This document shows positions 51,424-60,848 of a stretch of DNA of 64,000 nucleotides, in pieces. The stretch spans positions 62,001 through 126,000 of the forward strand of contig DJOB01000004.1 in assembly GCA_002437105.1 (NCBI GenBank). Direction: 5' to 3'. Source of the DNA: Caryophanales bacterium UBA6449. GTDB lineage: Bacteria > Bacillota_I > Bacilli_A > RFN20 > CAG-288. How positions within the stretch are numbered: the first letter of the stretch is position 1; the number at the start of each line of letters is the position of its first letter. The notes beneath the pieces are model-generated. The model was given only the letters and a program-made list of their open reading frames with translations, made no database searches and was not told the origin of the DNA. The position numbers were made by a program, and so were the translations under genes.

Positions 51424-52164
51424 ATGGATTTTCAGGAAGAGTACGAGAAGCTGCGCACGCAGGAAAAGAACCAGTTCTCCGATGTTCTGAACAACCTTCT
51501 ATTCCACTGCTATATCGTCGAGAAGAGGTTCGACCGGGCGACCGGCATGGATAAGTTCCAGTGGGAGTACTCCTTTATCGAGCGGCACTTCTCCCTGTTC
51601 GAGGCCTACCTCGATATCATGGGCATCACCCTCTCCAAGGATCAGGATGCGGGCGTGTTCTTCATCCGGTCGCAGGACGATCGGAATACGGTCCGCTTCA
51701 ACACGCCTACTACCATGGTGGTCTTTGCGCTCCGCTCCTACTACGAGGGACAGCTCGAGCAGCGTCCCAATATGCTCTCGGTCAAGATGGACGCCAACCT
51801 GCTGCGGCAGACCCTGAACGATTTCGGCCTCTCCTCCGTCACCAAGCGGTTGACGGCCGATCAGATCGGCTCGGCGCTGAAGACGCTGCAGTCCTTCAAT
51901 ATCGTGGTGCTGGCAGCGGGTAGCTTCTCCGATCCTACCTACGCCTTCTACATCCTTCCTTCCATTCGCTTCATCATCGACCGTGATCGGATGAATTCGC
52001 TGTATCGCTTCATCACGGGTGAGGAGGCTTCGAACGACAGCGCCGCTGAAGAGGAGCCGGCTGTTTCGCAGCCTTCCGCTCCGGTGGAGAAGAAGGTGGA
52101 GGGGAATGCGACTCCCGCGGGGGACGCGCCGGCTGCACCCAAGGATGAACCGTCCGGATTCTAG
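51424..52164 (+). CDS. jetB: JetB-family protein (MksE-like, DUF4194)
   Basis: KITE-type accessory subunit that would bind the JetA kleisin between the SMC heads. The 246 residues show the DUF4194 plan: an N-terminal helical FSDVLNNLLFHCYIV segment, the YSFIERHFSLFEAYLDIMGITL block, then a winged-helix-like region with LKTLQSFNIVVL and YILPSIRFIIDRDRMN. The last ~45 residues are low-complexity Ala/Pro/Glu. It starts one base after the jetA stop and ends 12 bases before jetC, so all three are tightly co-translated. Confidence 0.83.
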   Translation: MDFQEEYEKLRTQEKNQFSDVLNNLLFHCYIVEKRFDRATGMDKFQWEYSFIERHFSLFEAYLDIMGITLSKDQDAGVFFIRSQDDRNTVRFNTPTTMVVFALRSYYEGQLEQRPNMLSVKMDANLLRQTLNDFGLSSVTKRLTADQIGSALKTLQSFNIVVLAAGSFSDPTYAFYILPSIRFIIDRDRMNSLYRFITGEEASNDSAAEEEPAVSQPSAPVEKKVEGNATPAGDAPAAPKDEPSGF

Positions 52165-52176
52165 GAGGAATAGGCA

Positions 52177-55100
52177 ATGATCAAGCTTAGAAAACTCAGG
52201 CTGATAAACTGGCACTATTTCGTCAATACGACGGCCGATATCGAGAATATAACCTTCCTGACGGGCGCCAACGGTACGGGAAAGTCGACCATCATCGATG
52301 CGCTGCAGATCGTTCTTCTCGGCGATACTACCGGTCGCAATTTCAACAAGGCAGCCAACGAGAAGACCGGGCGTACCCTCCGGGGTTATCTGAGGTGTGA
52401 GACCGGTGAGACCTCCGAGGGCAAGGTGGTCGCGCTGCGACCGGGTCGCTTCACCTCGTATATCGCACTGGAGTTCTACGATACCGTGAAGGATTCTCAC
52501 TTCACGCTCGGTATCGTCTTCGAGTGCTACGCCGATGGCCGGGATGATCGTCACTTCTTCTATCTGGATTCCGGCTTCCCGCAGAACAATTTCACCAATC
52601 GGGATCTCCTCGATAAGGATGTGGCCCCGCGCGCTCTGACCTATCAGGAGCTCGAGAGCTTCCTCGCCAGCTCGCAGACCAAGTATCGCTTCTTCGAGAC
52701 CAACGAGCAGTATCGCCAGTTCCTGAAGGTGAAGCTGGGCAACCTGCCCGACAAGTATTTCACCCTGTTCAAGAAATCGGTGTCCTTCACTCCCATCTCC
52801 GATATCTCTCAGTTCATCACTGAATTCGTCTGCGATGTGGATAAGAAGGTCGATATCGAGCCGATGCGGAAGAACATCGAACAGTACCGCATGCTGCAGG
52901 TCCGCTCGCAGGAGATCAAGGCTAAGATCGCGGAGCTACAGAAGATCCAGGATACTTTCGATCAGTACGATAAGATGCGCATCAGCCTCGGCGCCTTGAC
53001 CTACGTCAACGCTAAAGCCGATTTCGAGTATGCGCAGAAGAATGTCGAGAGCGCCGAGGATGAGAAGCGGCGCAATCAGGACAAGCTTCAGTCCGTCGCC
53101 GTCCAGCTCTCTCAGATCGATGGTCAGATCGATGAGTTGCGAGGGGAGAAGGAGAGCTGGCTGGCGAAGAAGGTCGGATCCGAAGGTTATTCGCTCTCGT
53201 CCGATCTAGGCAAGAAGAAGCAGGATTTCGAACAGCGGATCACCTCGTTGAAGATGCAGGCGCAGAACATCGTCAAGCACTTGTATCAGTATTGCGATGA
53301 TTTCGAGGTGGCGGCCCGGGCGGCGATCTCCGCCTTCAAGGATGTCGATCTCCACGAGCTCAACCTCGAGGAGCGGGATCTCGATCTCTGCTCCGAGTTC
53401 ATCGATTTCTCCTCGGAGATCATCTCGCGCTGCACCGCGGTGAAGGCGGAGTGCCAGAGCAATTCGGTCGATCCCGAGGGGTTGGAGAGCCTGCAGAAGG
53501 ATCTGGATTCCTATCGGGCTAAGGCGTCGACGCTCGGAGCGAAGATCGACCAGGCCCTGTTCAGCGCTTCGACGGAGCGGGACGATCTCTCGCAGCAGAT
53601 GCGCAACATCGGATCCGGCAAGAAGCCGCTGCCCGGCATCTACGTCTCGGTGCTGAAGGAGTTCACCAGCCAGCTTCAAGCTAGCCACCCCGATGCGGAG
53701 GTCCGGATGTTCGCCGACTGCGTCGATGTCAACGATCCCAGCTGGACCACGGCGATCGAAGCTTGCCTCGGCGGCACGAGGTTCAATGTCTTCGTCGACC
53801 CTGAGTACTACAGCGAAGCCTATGCGCTGATGGCGAAGATCGCGCGCAACTACGATTACTACTCTCTCAACATCATCGATTCCGAGCGGGTGATCGAGCA
53901 CATGAAGGATCACCCCGCCTCTCCGTCTTCCTGCGCTTCTCTGATCGATGCCGATTCCGAAGAGGCGCGCGCCTACGCCGACTTCCTGCTGGGAAGGATC
54001 AGGAAGTGCGAGAGTTTCTCCGAGGCGAGAAACGCGGGATCGGGTCTGCTCGCCAACTGCACGGGATATCGCAACTTCACTACCTGGTATCTGCGGAAAC
54101 CCCAGAATCTCATTCTGGGTACCAAGGTCGATTCGCGTTCAGCAGAGCAGATCCACAGCGATTTCTCCAAGCTGGATAAGGCGGTCAGCATCCTCAGTTC
54201 CATCCGCGATCACGTGATATCGATCGGCTCCATTCCTACCATGTCCATCAACGAGGCTACCACCTACCGGAACGATCTTCTGGCCTGCCGGGAGATACCC
54301 GATCTGGAGGCGAATGTGACCCGTCTCGCCCAGCAGATGACCGAGGGCAGCCTCAAGGATGTCTCGGCTATCGACGAGAAGCTGCGGGCGATCGATGCCG
54401 ATATCGCGGACCTCGCCAAGAAGCGGGAGAGCCTGACCATGGATAAGGGCGCCTTCAAGTCCGCTATCGAGAGGATCGATACGGAGGTGCTGCCCGAGCG
54501 GCGCGATGTCTTGGACCGCGCCAGGATCGAGATGGAGAAGTTCACCCCCGACCAGGCTCAGCAGTACGATCCCTACTATCAGGAACTCGTCCAGCAGATG
54601 GATATCCGCGAGGTCAAGAACGAGGCCAATCGGCGCTACCGCCGCTTCGTCGAGAAGCAGAAGGTCCTCAAGGATCAGCTGCTCTCCCTGCGCAGCCGCT
54701 ACGTCACGGCCTACAATCTCGCCTACGATGTGAGCAGCGAGACCTCTAACGAGCCCTTCTCCTCGGAGCTGAACAACCTGTCGGTCGTCATGCTCCCCCA
54801 GTACAACAAGAAGATCGAGGAGGCGCACAGCTCGGCTGTCAAGGAGTTCAAGGACGATTTCGTCTTCAAGCTGCGCGGCCTGATCGAGACGGTTCAGTCC
54901 CAGATTGCCGAGCTCAATGACGCTCTGGTGGATGTCAGGTTCGGCCGCGACTCTTATCGCTTCGTCACCACGCCTAACAAGGCGCTGATCGAGTACTACG
55001 AGATGATCATGGATCCTATGCTTCTCTCTACCGGTGACGCCGATGTCTTCATGGAGAAGTACAAGAACCTCATGGAGCAGCTCTTCGCCCAGATCGCGGA

Positions 55101-55707
55101 TGAGAGCGATGCGCAGTCCGAGGATCGCGAGAAGATCAAGGCCAATATCGAGCGGTTCACCGACTACACCACCTACCTCAACTTCGATCTGCTGGTGAAG
55201 AGGGGAATCGGTCCCAACGCGACTGAGACCTCGCTGGCCCACTCCTTCAAGCGCCAGTCGGGAGGTGAGACCCAGACTCCTTTCTACATCTCGATCCTCG
55301 CCTCCTTCGCTCAGCTGTACCGCTGCTCCTCCGATGCGGATACGCTGCGGCTCGTCATCTTCGACGAGGCCTTCTCCAAGATGGATAGCATCAGGATCAA
55401 GGAAGCGGTCAATCTGCTCCGCGGCTTTGGACTCCAGGGACTCATCTCGACTCCTCCCGAGAAGCTTAGAGATCTGGCCAAGCTGGTCGATGAGTCGCTG
55501 GTCGCTATTCACAGCGATAAGAATCGGGTCTCCTATCTGGATCTGTATCAGGATACGAATAGGAAGATCGGTCCCATCAAGGCCTGGAATCTCAAGGATC
55601 GAGAACCGGAGAAGCCCGGGGAGGACGCTGGTGAACCCGCGGATGCGGCTCAGCCGACCGTGGAGCCTCAGCCGGACGGGTCTGAACCGGTTCTGGATCA
55701 GAAGTAG
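52177..55707 (+). CDS. jetC: JetC-family SMC-like ATPase (MksB-like)
   Basis: Motor subunit of the Wadjet/Mks-type loop-extruding complex. The 1176 residues have the SMC layout: Walker A GANGTGKST (30-38), a coiled coil (about 240-470), a hinge-like domain (about 485-620, with WTTAIEACLGGTRFNVFV), a second coiled coil (about 680-1010), signature SGGETQTP (1028-1035) and Walker B LVIFDEAFSKMD (D1063, E1064). ATPase motifs look intact. A ~45-residue acidic, Pro-rich tail ends it. Ribosome site CTAGGAGG precedes ATG 52177. A strong terminator follows within eight bases, so no fourth gene belongs to the operon. Function could be Wadjet-like defence or Mks-type chromosome organisation. Confidence 0.92.
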   Translation: MIKLRKLRLINWHYFVNTTADIENITFLTGANGTGKSTIIDALQIVLLGDTTGRNFNKAANEKTGRTLRGYLRCETGETSEGKVVALRPGRFTSYIALEFYDTVKDSHFTLGIVFECYADGRDDRHFFYLDSGFPQNNFTNRDLLDKDVAPRALTYQELESFLASSQTKYRFFETNEQYRQFLKVKLGNLPDKYFTLFKKSVSFTPISDISQFITEFVCDVDKKVDIEPMRKNIEQYRMLQVRSQEIKAKIAELQKIQDTFDQYDKMRISLGALTYVNAKADFEYAQKNVESAEDEKRRNQDKLQSVAVQLSQIDGQIDELRGEKESWLAKKVGSEGYSLSSDLGKKKQDFEQRITSLKMQAQNIVKHLYQYCDDFEVAARAAISAFKDVDLHELNLEERDLDLCSEFIDFSSEIISRCTAVKAECQSNSVDPEGLESLQKDLDSYRAKASTLGAKIDQALFSASTERDDLSQQMRNIGSGKKPLPGIYVSVLKEFTSQLQASHPDAEVRMFADCVDVNDPSWTTAIEACLGGTRFNVFVDPEYYSEAYALMAKIARNYDYYSLNIIDSERVIEHMKDHPASPSSCASLIDADSEEARAYADFLLGRIRKCESFSEARNAGSGLLANCTGYRNFTTWYLRKPQNLILGTKVDSRSAEQIHSDFSKLDKAVSILSSIRDHVISIGSIPTMSINEATTYRNDLLACREIPDLEANVTRLAQQMTEGSLKDVSAIDEKLRAIDADIADLAKKRESLTMDKGAFKSAIERIDTEVLPERRDVLDRARIEMEKFTPDQAQQYDPYYQELVQQMDIREVKNEANRRYRRFVEKQKVLKDQLLSLRSRYVTAYNLAYDVSSETSNEPFSSELNNLSVVMLPQYNKKIEEAHSSAVKEFKDDFVFKLRGLIETVQSQIAELNDALVDVRFGRDSYRFVTTPNKALIEYYEMIMDPMLLSTGDADVFMEKYKNLMEQLFAQIADESDAQSEDREKIKANIERFTDYTTYLNFDLLVKRGIGPNATETSLAHSFKRQSGGETQTPFYISILASFAQLYRCSSDADTLRLVIFDEAFSKMDSIRIKEAVNLLRGFGLQGLISTPPEKLRDLAKLVDESLVAIHSDKNRVSYLDLYQDTNRKIGPIKAWNLKDREPEKPGEDAGEPADAAQPTVEPQPDGSEPVLDQK

Positions 55708-55714
55708 AGAGATG

Positions 55715-55745
55715 AAAAAAGGAAGCGGAACAGCTTCCTTTTTTT
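55715..55745. terminator. Terminator after jetC, probably bidirectional
   Basis: The 12-bp stem AAAAAAGGAAGC / GCTTCCTTTTTT with a GGAACA loop runs into further Ts. Its A-rich 5' arm gives a T tract on the minus strand too, so it can serve the convergent gene. Confidence 0.92.
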
Positions 55746-55767
55746 GTTTCTTCCTGATGGCCGACAG

Positions 55768-57324
55768 CTAATTCTCCGAGTTCAAGCTCTGGAGCCTCTG
55801 GTTCATCTGGTTGATCAGCTTGCTGACCATGCTGTTGAAGCCGAGGACTCGATTGTGGAACCGGATCAGGCGGTTATTGGTGTTCTGCAGGAGGTCCTTG
55901 TTCTCGATATTGTCCTCGTAGGAGGTCGTTTTGAAGAGCTGGTGGACCATGGTGTTGCGGGTGGTCAGGATATCCTTCAGCTCATCGAGATCGCTCTTCT
56001 CGAAGATCCGGGTATCGGCGATGGCGGAGATCAGTGCACCCAGGGTCAAGGTCGAGATGGACTCCTGGATCTCCTTAGCTTTGGCATTGATGCGGATGCG
56101 ATCCTCGTTGGCGATCTGCCCGTGCTCCTGGATCTGCCGGCGGATCTGTTTGAGGACGTAGTCGTACATCAGCATGAGGCTGAGGTTGTACTCGAGGTTC
56201 TGCACGACCTCGATCACCGCACCGAGGTTCTCGCGGATGCTGGAGATGAGCGTGCGGCTGTCGCTCTGGGGTTTAGGTGCGGGCTGGGTCGGGAGCTTCT
56301 CTCCGAGCACCAGCAGGATCTGCTGGATCGAGGACTTGATGCTTTCGACGATGAGCTTGTATCCGGGGGCTTCCCTTCTCTCCTCGCGGATGTCGGGCAG
56401 GTTGGCCTGGCCGGCGATGAATTCGCCGAGGGATTTCAGCGTATCCGAGATCGCGTAGCCGTTGGTCGGCCGGATTGGGGCGGCGGTTCTCTCGTGCAGC
56501 TTCTGGGGAATCGTCCTGGCATCCGAGGGCTGACGAGGCTTCATGTCCGGCTGGTGCGAGGAGTTGTTCCAGTGCTTCTGGTGCCTATCATCGCGGGTGG
56601 AGAAGTGCGAGTGCCGGTTGTTGTGGAAGGCATCGTGCCCGTGCGGGTTGCTCTGGGGATAGCGGCTCTGAGCGGAGGGGGTTGGCTGATGGTCAGTGTG
56701 GCTCGATCCCGGATTTGGCGCAGGCGCTCTCGGGGCGAGAATCGGTTGCGGTGCCGCGGGCTGCACCTCCCTTTGGGTTTCCGCGGTCGACTGCTGTTTG
56801 ATGATGTTTTGCTCGAGTTCGATGGCTCGATGGGGCAGGAATGTCACCTGGGGTTGACTCTCCGTCTCCGCTGGTACCGGGGGAACTTGCAGGTGAGGCT
56901 GCTCGGGGGTGACGTGTGTCTCTTCTGCTTTTCTCTCTTCTTCGGACGCGGCTTTGATCTGGGTGGGAGCTTGGACTGTTTTATTCTCTTCAGCTTCTTT
57001 TTTATTTTCGCCAATCTTTATTTCACTAATGGAAATGTCGGATTTCTCCTCGTCTTTTTTACCGGATTCAACATTCGTTTCCGACTCTTTTTGAATCGCC
57101 TTGGGGGATGGGATTTCACCGGTGCTTTCAGCTGGAACTCCGGGGTTCTTTCTCCTGCGGGTCGCGGTTGTTTTAGAAGTGGCTCGGTGTCCTACCTTTC
57201 CCTTGGTGGCGGTGGTTCGGCTCGCGGTTGACGCGCCTTTCGATGTCCGGGGGCGGTGGACCCGGGTTACCTTTTCCGCCTTCTCCTCGTGACTCGCGTC
57301 AGCCGTTTTCAAAGACTTGTTCAT
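55768..57324 (-). CDS. Unrecognised protein: disordered N-terminal half, helical HEPN-like C-terminal half
   Basis: I do not recognise this 518-residue protein. Residues 1 to about 290 are low complexity: Lys/Thr/Arg-rich first (KTTATRRRKN), then Glu/Lys, Pro/Gln and finally His/Asn-rich (HGHDAFHNNRHSHF). Residues about 290-518 are helical and regular. Within them R456-N-T-M-V-H461 matches the R-x4-H pattern of HEPN RNases, with the polar residue after Arg that those enzymes favour. There is no signal peptide or membrane helix. AAGGAGG precedes the ATG at 57324. It converges on jetABC across a shared terminator. Whether it is a nuclease, a Jet partner or a structural protein is open. Confidence 0.75.
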   Translation of the reverse strand: MNKSLKTADASHEEKAEKVTRVHRPRTSKGASTASRTTATKGKVGHRATSKTTATRRRKNPGVPAESTGEIPSPKAIQKESETNVESGKKDEEKSDISISEIKIGENKKEAEENKTVQAPTQIKAASEEERKAEETHVTPEQPHLQVPPVPAETESQPQVTFLPHRAIELEQNIIKQQSTAETQREVQPAAPQPILAPRAPAPNPGSSHTDHQPTPSAQSRYPQSNPHGHDAFHNNRHSHFSTRDDRHQKHWNNSSHQPDMKPRQPSDARTIPQKLHERTAAPIRPTNGYAISDTLKSLGEFIAGQANLPDIREERREAPGYKLIVESIKSSIQQILLVLGEKLPTQPAPKPQSDSRTLISSIRENLGAVIEVVQNLEYNLSLMLMYDYVLKQIRRQIQEHGQIANEDRIRINAKAKEIQESISTLTLGALISAIADTRIFEKSDLDELKDILTTRNTMVHQLFKTTSYEDNIENKDLLQNTNNRLIRFHNRVLGFNSMVSKLINQMNQRLQSLNSEN

Positions 57325-57446
57325 CTTCGACCTCCTTAGGAATCCTCAAGTCTATAAGATTATGATAATTCAAGCGGCGCGATTTCAATGGTCTAGTGTT
57401 TATATACCCTAGTAAGAGCTTTCACAAAATGGCTGGTCGAGCGTGC

Positions 57447-57472
57447 GTAAGGGCCTTACATGCGTATATAAT
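57447..57472 (+). promoter_or_regulatory. Promoter -10 with upstream palindrome
   Basis: TATAAT (57467-57472) lies 34 bases before the DUF3137-like gene. The 13-base palindrome GTAAG-GGC-CTTAC (57447-57459) covers the place of the missing -35 element, as an operator or activator site might. Confidence 0.5.
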
Positions 57473-57505
57473 AATTTACGTAATTTTTGTTGGAGGAACT
57501 GTCTT

Positions 57506-58555
57506 ATGGGAAAGAAGAAAGGAATCGCCAGTACTGAGCAGCTGGTGGAATACCGCAACAGGCTTAAACGCCGTGCGACCTGGTGGGGAGTCGTCTGGTT
57601 CTTCATCATCCTGGCCGTCTATTTCATCTATTGCTTCTTCGCGATCGCTCCTCGGGGGTATGCGGGAAAACCCGGTTTCTCCTGGGCGAGCAACTGGAAG
57701 TTCGTGCTGCCTTATTTCAATACTGACAACACTCTGCTCATGCTCTCGGACAATCAGGTCATCCTCCGCTGGGTGACGCTGTTTATCGTCGTTATCCTCG
57801 CGCTCGTCGTCCTGTTCGTCGCTCGCTCGCTCCTCATCTCCTCCTATCGGTTCAAGTCAGTCTCGAAGCACGATAAGGCGCTCGGCAACCTGCTGAAGGA
57901 GAATTATGGTATCGAGACGGCGGTCATCCCGGGAAGTGGCTTCAGCCAGGATGGCGACGTCATCTCGCTGGCCAATATCGAGACGGCTGAGAAGGAGTAC
58001 ACCGTCATCCTCTCCGACCAGCTGGTCTCGATGGATGCGATGCAGTATACCTACACTTTCGATGGTGGCAAGTTCCACGGCGTCTGCGCGGTGACCGAGC
58101 TGGTCTCCTCCAAGGTCGATGGTCTGATCCAGTTCCGCACTTTCGGCAAGCCCCAGTCTCTGGTGGTCGATGGTCGAATCGTGGCGCAGTACAACATCTG
58201 GGATCCGCGTCTCGCCGGTGAGTTCACGGTCTTCTCCACCCTGTCCAAGGAGGAGGTCATGGCTTTCGCTGGCGACGACTTCCTCTCCAGGCTGATCAAG
58301 CTGCGGAAGCTCACTTCCGGCGGTCTGGTCGTCTCGATCCAGGATAGCACCCTCTCGGTGCTCATCGATGGGATGGAGCTGAGGGTCGGTAAGGATCTGA
58401 AGGAGAATCTGCCCAGCAACTATCTGGAGCGGCAAGGGACGGCGGTCAAGGCGCTGTTCGACATATTCGAAGGCTTCGTCAAGGATTCTTCTCTGACGGC
58501 CGAGGAGAAACAGATTCCGCTGGTTCAGAAGTTAGGTCAGGAAGATCGGGCGTAA
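57506..58555 (+). CDS. Two-helix membrane protein with DUF3137-like domain
   Basis: The 349-residue protein has two N-terminal membrane helices (about 24-45 and 88-115) and a cytoplasmic domain that resembles DUF3137 (FTVFSTLSKEEVMAFAGDDFLSRLIKL then VSIQDSTLSVLIDG). That family has no established function. The start at 57506 is used because GGAGG lies nine bases upstream; an earlier in-frame start (57443) lies upstream of the promoter's -10. It precedes glgC on the same strand, with a hairpin between, so some transcripts may continue into the glycogen genes. No link to glycogen can be shown from sequence. Confidence 0.72.
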   Translation: MGKKKGIASTEQLVEYRNRLKRRATWWGVVWFFIILAVYFIYCFFAIAPRGYAGKPGFSWASNWKFVLPYFNTDNTLLMLSDNQVILRWVTLFIVVILALVVLFVARSLLISSYRFKSVSKHDKALGNLLKENYGIETAVIPGSGFSQDGDVISLANIETAEKEYTVILSDQLVSMDAMQYTYTFDGGKFHGVCAVTELVSSKVDGLIQFRTFGKPQSLVVDGRIVAQYNIWDPRLAGEFTVFSTLSKEEVMAFAGDDFLSRLIKLRKLTSGGLVVSIQDSTLSVLIDGMELRVGKDLKENLPSNYLERQGTAVKALFDIFEGFVKDSSLTAEEKQIPLVQKLGQEDRA

Positions 58556-58567
58556 TTTGAGGGCGTC

Positions 58568-58592
58568 AAGGGAGCTAGGCTCCCTTTATTTT
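58568..58592 (+). terminator. Terminator between the DUF3137-like gene and glgC
   Basis: The stem AAGGGAGC / GCTCCCTT with a TAG loop is followed by TATTTTAT. Only 14 bases separate it from glgC and they hold no promoter, so it probably acts as a partial terminator within one transcription unit. Confidence 0.8.
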
Positions 58593-58606
58593 ATCGGGGG
58601 AATTTT

Positions 58607-59728
58607 ATGTCAATAGGAACAGAAGTAGTAGCGATGATTCTCGCTGGCGGTCGCGGCAGCCGCTTGAAGGCTCTGACTAACGCGATAGCTAAACCCGCGG
58701 TCTTCTTTGGCGGCAAGTACCGGATCATCGATTTCGCCCTCTCCAACGTAGCTAACTCCGGCATAGATCGGGTCGGAGTTCTGACCCAGTACGAATCGGT
58801 CGTCCTCTCTACCTACATAGGTTCGGGATCTAATTGGGGACTGAACGGCAATCGGTCGATGGTCTCCGTCCTCCCGCCCCGCGAGACCGGGAAGGGAATC
58901 GCTTGGTACCGGGGAACAGCGGATGCCATCACGCAGAATATCAACTGGCTCGACAGCCTGATGCCGAAGGAGGTTCTCATTCTTTCGGGCGATCATATCT
59001 ACCGGCAGAATTACATCCCGATGATCATGTCGCACCGGGCTCACGGCGCCGATCTGACGGTCGCCTGCATCCAGGTCTCCCTCGAGGAGGCGAAGCGCTT
59101 CGGCATCATGTCGACCGATCAGGAAGGGATGGTGACGGAGTTCAGCGAGAAGCCCGCTCATCCCAAATCGACGCTCGCCTCGATGGGAATATATGTTTTC
59201 GACTACGCGTACCTGAGAAGAACGCTGCTCAGCGATCAGCGCAACGAGAAGTCATCTCACGATTTCGGCAAGGATATCATCCCGAAGATGCTCGCGGATC
59301 ATGCACGGGTCTACGCCTATCCTTTTCAGGGTTATTGGCGCGATGTCGGGACGATCGAGAGCCTCTGGGAAGCTAATATGGACTGCCTCGATCCTGACCT
59401 GGGGGAGGAGATCATCGGCGGTGTGCCTCGCCTCTTCTCCACCCACACCAATTCGGTTCCGCAGTATATCGGTCCTGAAGCTAAGGTAGATCACTCCCTG
59501 ATCAATCAGGGCGCGGATATCGATGGCCGCGTGGATCATTCGGTCATCTTCAATGAGGTGCGAGTCGGGCGCGGAGCGATGGTGGAACAGTCGGTGGTGA
59601 TGCCGGGCAGCATCATCGAGCCGGGCGTGAGAGTCTCCTATGCGATCATCGGGCAGAGCGTCGATGTGAAGAGGGATGTCATCGGGGCTCCTGGCGCGAT
59701 TGCCGTCTTCACCAAGGAGGATCAGTAG
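58607..59728 (+). CDS. glgC: Glucose-1-phosphate adenylyltransferase
   Basis: Makes ADP-glucose from glucose-1-phosphate and ATP, the committed step of bacterial glycogen synthesis. The 373 residues begin with AGGRGSRLKALT, the nucleotide-binding loop, followed by AKPAVFFGGKYRIIDFALSN. A mid-protein FSEKPAHPKS segment and C-terminal left-handed beta-helix repeats complete the fold. In Bacillota GlgC works with the paralogue GlgD, encoded here one base downstream. ATG 58607 follows a GGGGG stretch. Length is normal (about 370-380). Confidence 0.96.
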   Translation: MSIGTEVVAMILAGGRGSRLKALTNAIAKPAVFFGGKYRIIDFALSNVANSGIDRVGVLTQYESVVLSTYIGSGSNWGLNGNRSMVSVLPPRETGKGIAWYRGTADAITQNINWLDSLMPKEVLILSGDHIYRQNYIPMIMSHRAHGADLTVACIQVSLEEAKRFGIMSTDQEGMVTEFSEKPAHPKSTLASMGIYVFDYAYLRRTLLSDQRNEKSSHDFGKDIIPKMLADHARVYAYPFQGYWRDVGTIESLWEANMDCLDPDLGEEIIGGVPRLFSTHTNSVPQYIGPEAKVDHSLINQGADIDGRVDHSVIFNEVRVGRGAMVEQSVVMPGSIIEPGVRVSYAIIGQSVDVKRDVIGAPGAIAVFTKEDQ

Positions 59729-59729
59729 A

Positions 59730-60848
59730 ATGGAAAAGATCTGTGGCCTTATCAACCTGCACAACGCCCCGGCGCTCGGGGCGCTCACCGCTAATCGTAC
59801 CCCCGCTTCCGTGTCTTTCCTATCCCGCTATGCCGTGATCGATTTCGCCCTCTCCAACATGGTCAATTCGGACATCGACTATATCGGGGTGCTGGCGCCC
59901 GATTCCATCCGCTCGCTGACACAGCACATCGGCTCGGGAGCTCCCTGGATGACCAATACCAAGAACTCGAAGGTTCAGGTCCTTTACGATGAGCCTCATT
60001 CCAAGATGGTCGGATATTCTAACGATGTGAACAATATCCTGGAGAACTGGTGGTTCATTCAGGAATCGCGAGCGGACTACATCCTGATCACCCCGGCTCA
60101 GCTCATCGGTACTTTCGACTACCGCGATATATTCAATTACGCCAAGACCATGGGGGCACACTGCGTCATGGGCTACGTTTCAGTCAACGACGCGGATGAT
60201 GGCCCCCGCGGGGGTGAGATCGTCGAGGTGGATGATTGGAATAACATCCTGTCGATCCGGGACAATGTGGGTGACAAGAACAGCTGCCGCGTCTTCAGCG
60301 GCGTCTACCTCATGGATAAGACGTTCCTTCAGCAGGTGTTGACGATCGCGGTCAAATCCTCCTCGTTCTTCTCGATCGTGGACGTCCTGGCGCGTCACGT
60401 CCCCGAGCTGGATATCAAGGGCTATGAACTGAAGGCGCCATACATCAGGTGCCTCGATACCTTCGAGCACTACTATCGCTACTCGCTCGAGCTGCTGTCC
60501 GCAGATGTCCGGCAGCGCCTCATCCGGCGCGAGTGGCCGATCAATACGAAGTCCTACGATACTCCTCCTACCTTCTATTCTCGGACCAGCAGCGTAAGCG
60601 ATTCGCTCATCGCGAACGGATGCGTGATCGACGGGGCGGTGAAGCACTCGATCCTCGGCCGCAGTGTCCGGGTAGCGTCGGGGGCGAAGATCAGCAATTC
60701 TATCATCTTCTCCGATGTCGATATCGGTCCTGATGTCGTCATCGAGAACGCGGTAATCGATCGAGATGTCCGAGTCGATACCGTGGGGATAACCGTCAAG
60801 GGTACTCCAGAAGAGCCCGTCTACATCAAGAGGGGAGACAGGATATGA
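59730..60848 (+). CDS. glgD: Glucose-1-phosphate adenylyltransferase accessory subunit
   Basis: GlgD is the GlgC-like partner found in Bacillota; it modulates and raises ADP-glucose pyrophosphorylase activity. The 372 residues start KICGLINLHNAPALGALTANR, where the GGxGTRL loop of GlgC is replaced, as expected of GlgD. The SRYAVIDFALSN block is retained and the beta-helix C-terminus is present. The start at 59730 lies one base after the glgC stop; a longer frame beginning in glgC has no ribosome site. It overlaps glgA by four bases. Confidence 0.94.
   Translation: MEKICGLINLHNAPALGALTANRTPASVSFLSRYAVIDFALSNMVNSDIDYIGVLAPDSIRSLTQHIGSGAPWMTNTKNSKVQVLYDEPHSKMVGYSNDVNNILENWWFIQESRADYILITPAQLIGTFDYRDIFNYAKTMGAHCVMGYVSVNDADDGPRGGEIVEVDDWNNILSIRDNVGDKNSCRVFSGVYLMDKTFLQQVLTIAVKSSSFFSIVDVLARHVPELDIKGYELKAPYIRCLDTFEHYYRYSLELLSADVRQRLIRREWPINTKSYDTPPTFYSRTSSVSDSLIANGCVIDGAVKHSILGRSVRVASGAKISNSIIFSDVDIGPDVVIENAVIDRDVRVDTVGITVKGTPEEPVYIKRGDRI

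Noticed and set aside
55744..57231. 495-codon plus-strand frame opposite the HEPN-like gene
   Set aside because: No ribosome site and no recognisable protein; the minus-strand frame has a strong site and a structured C-terminal half.
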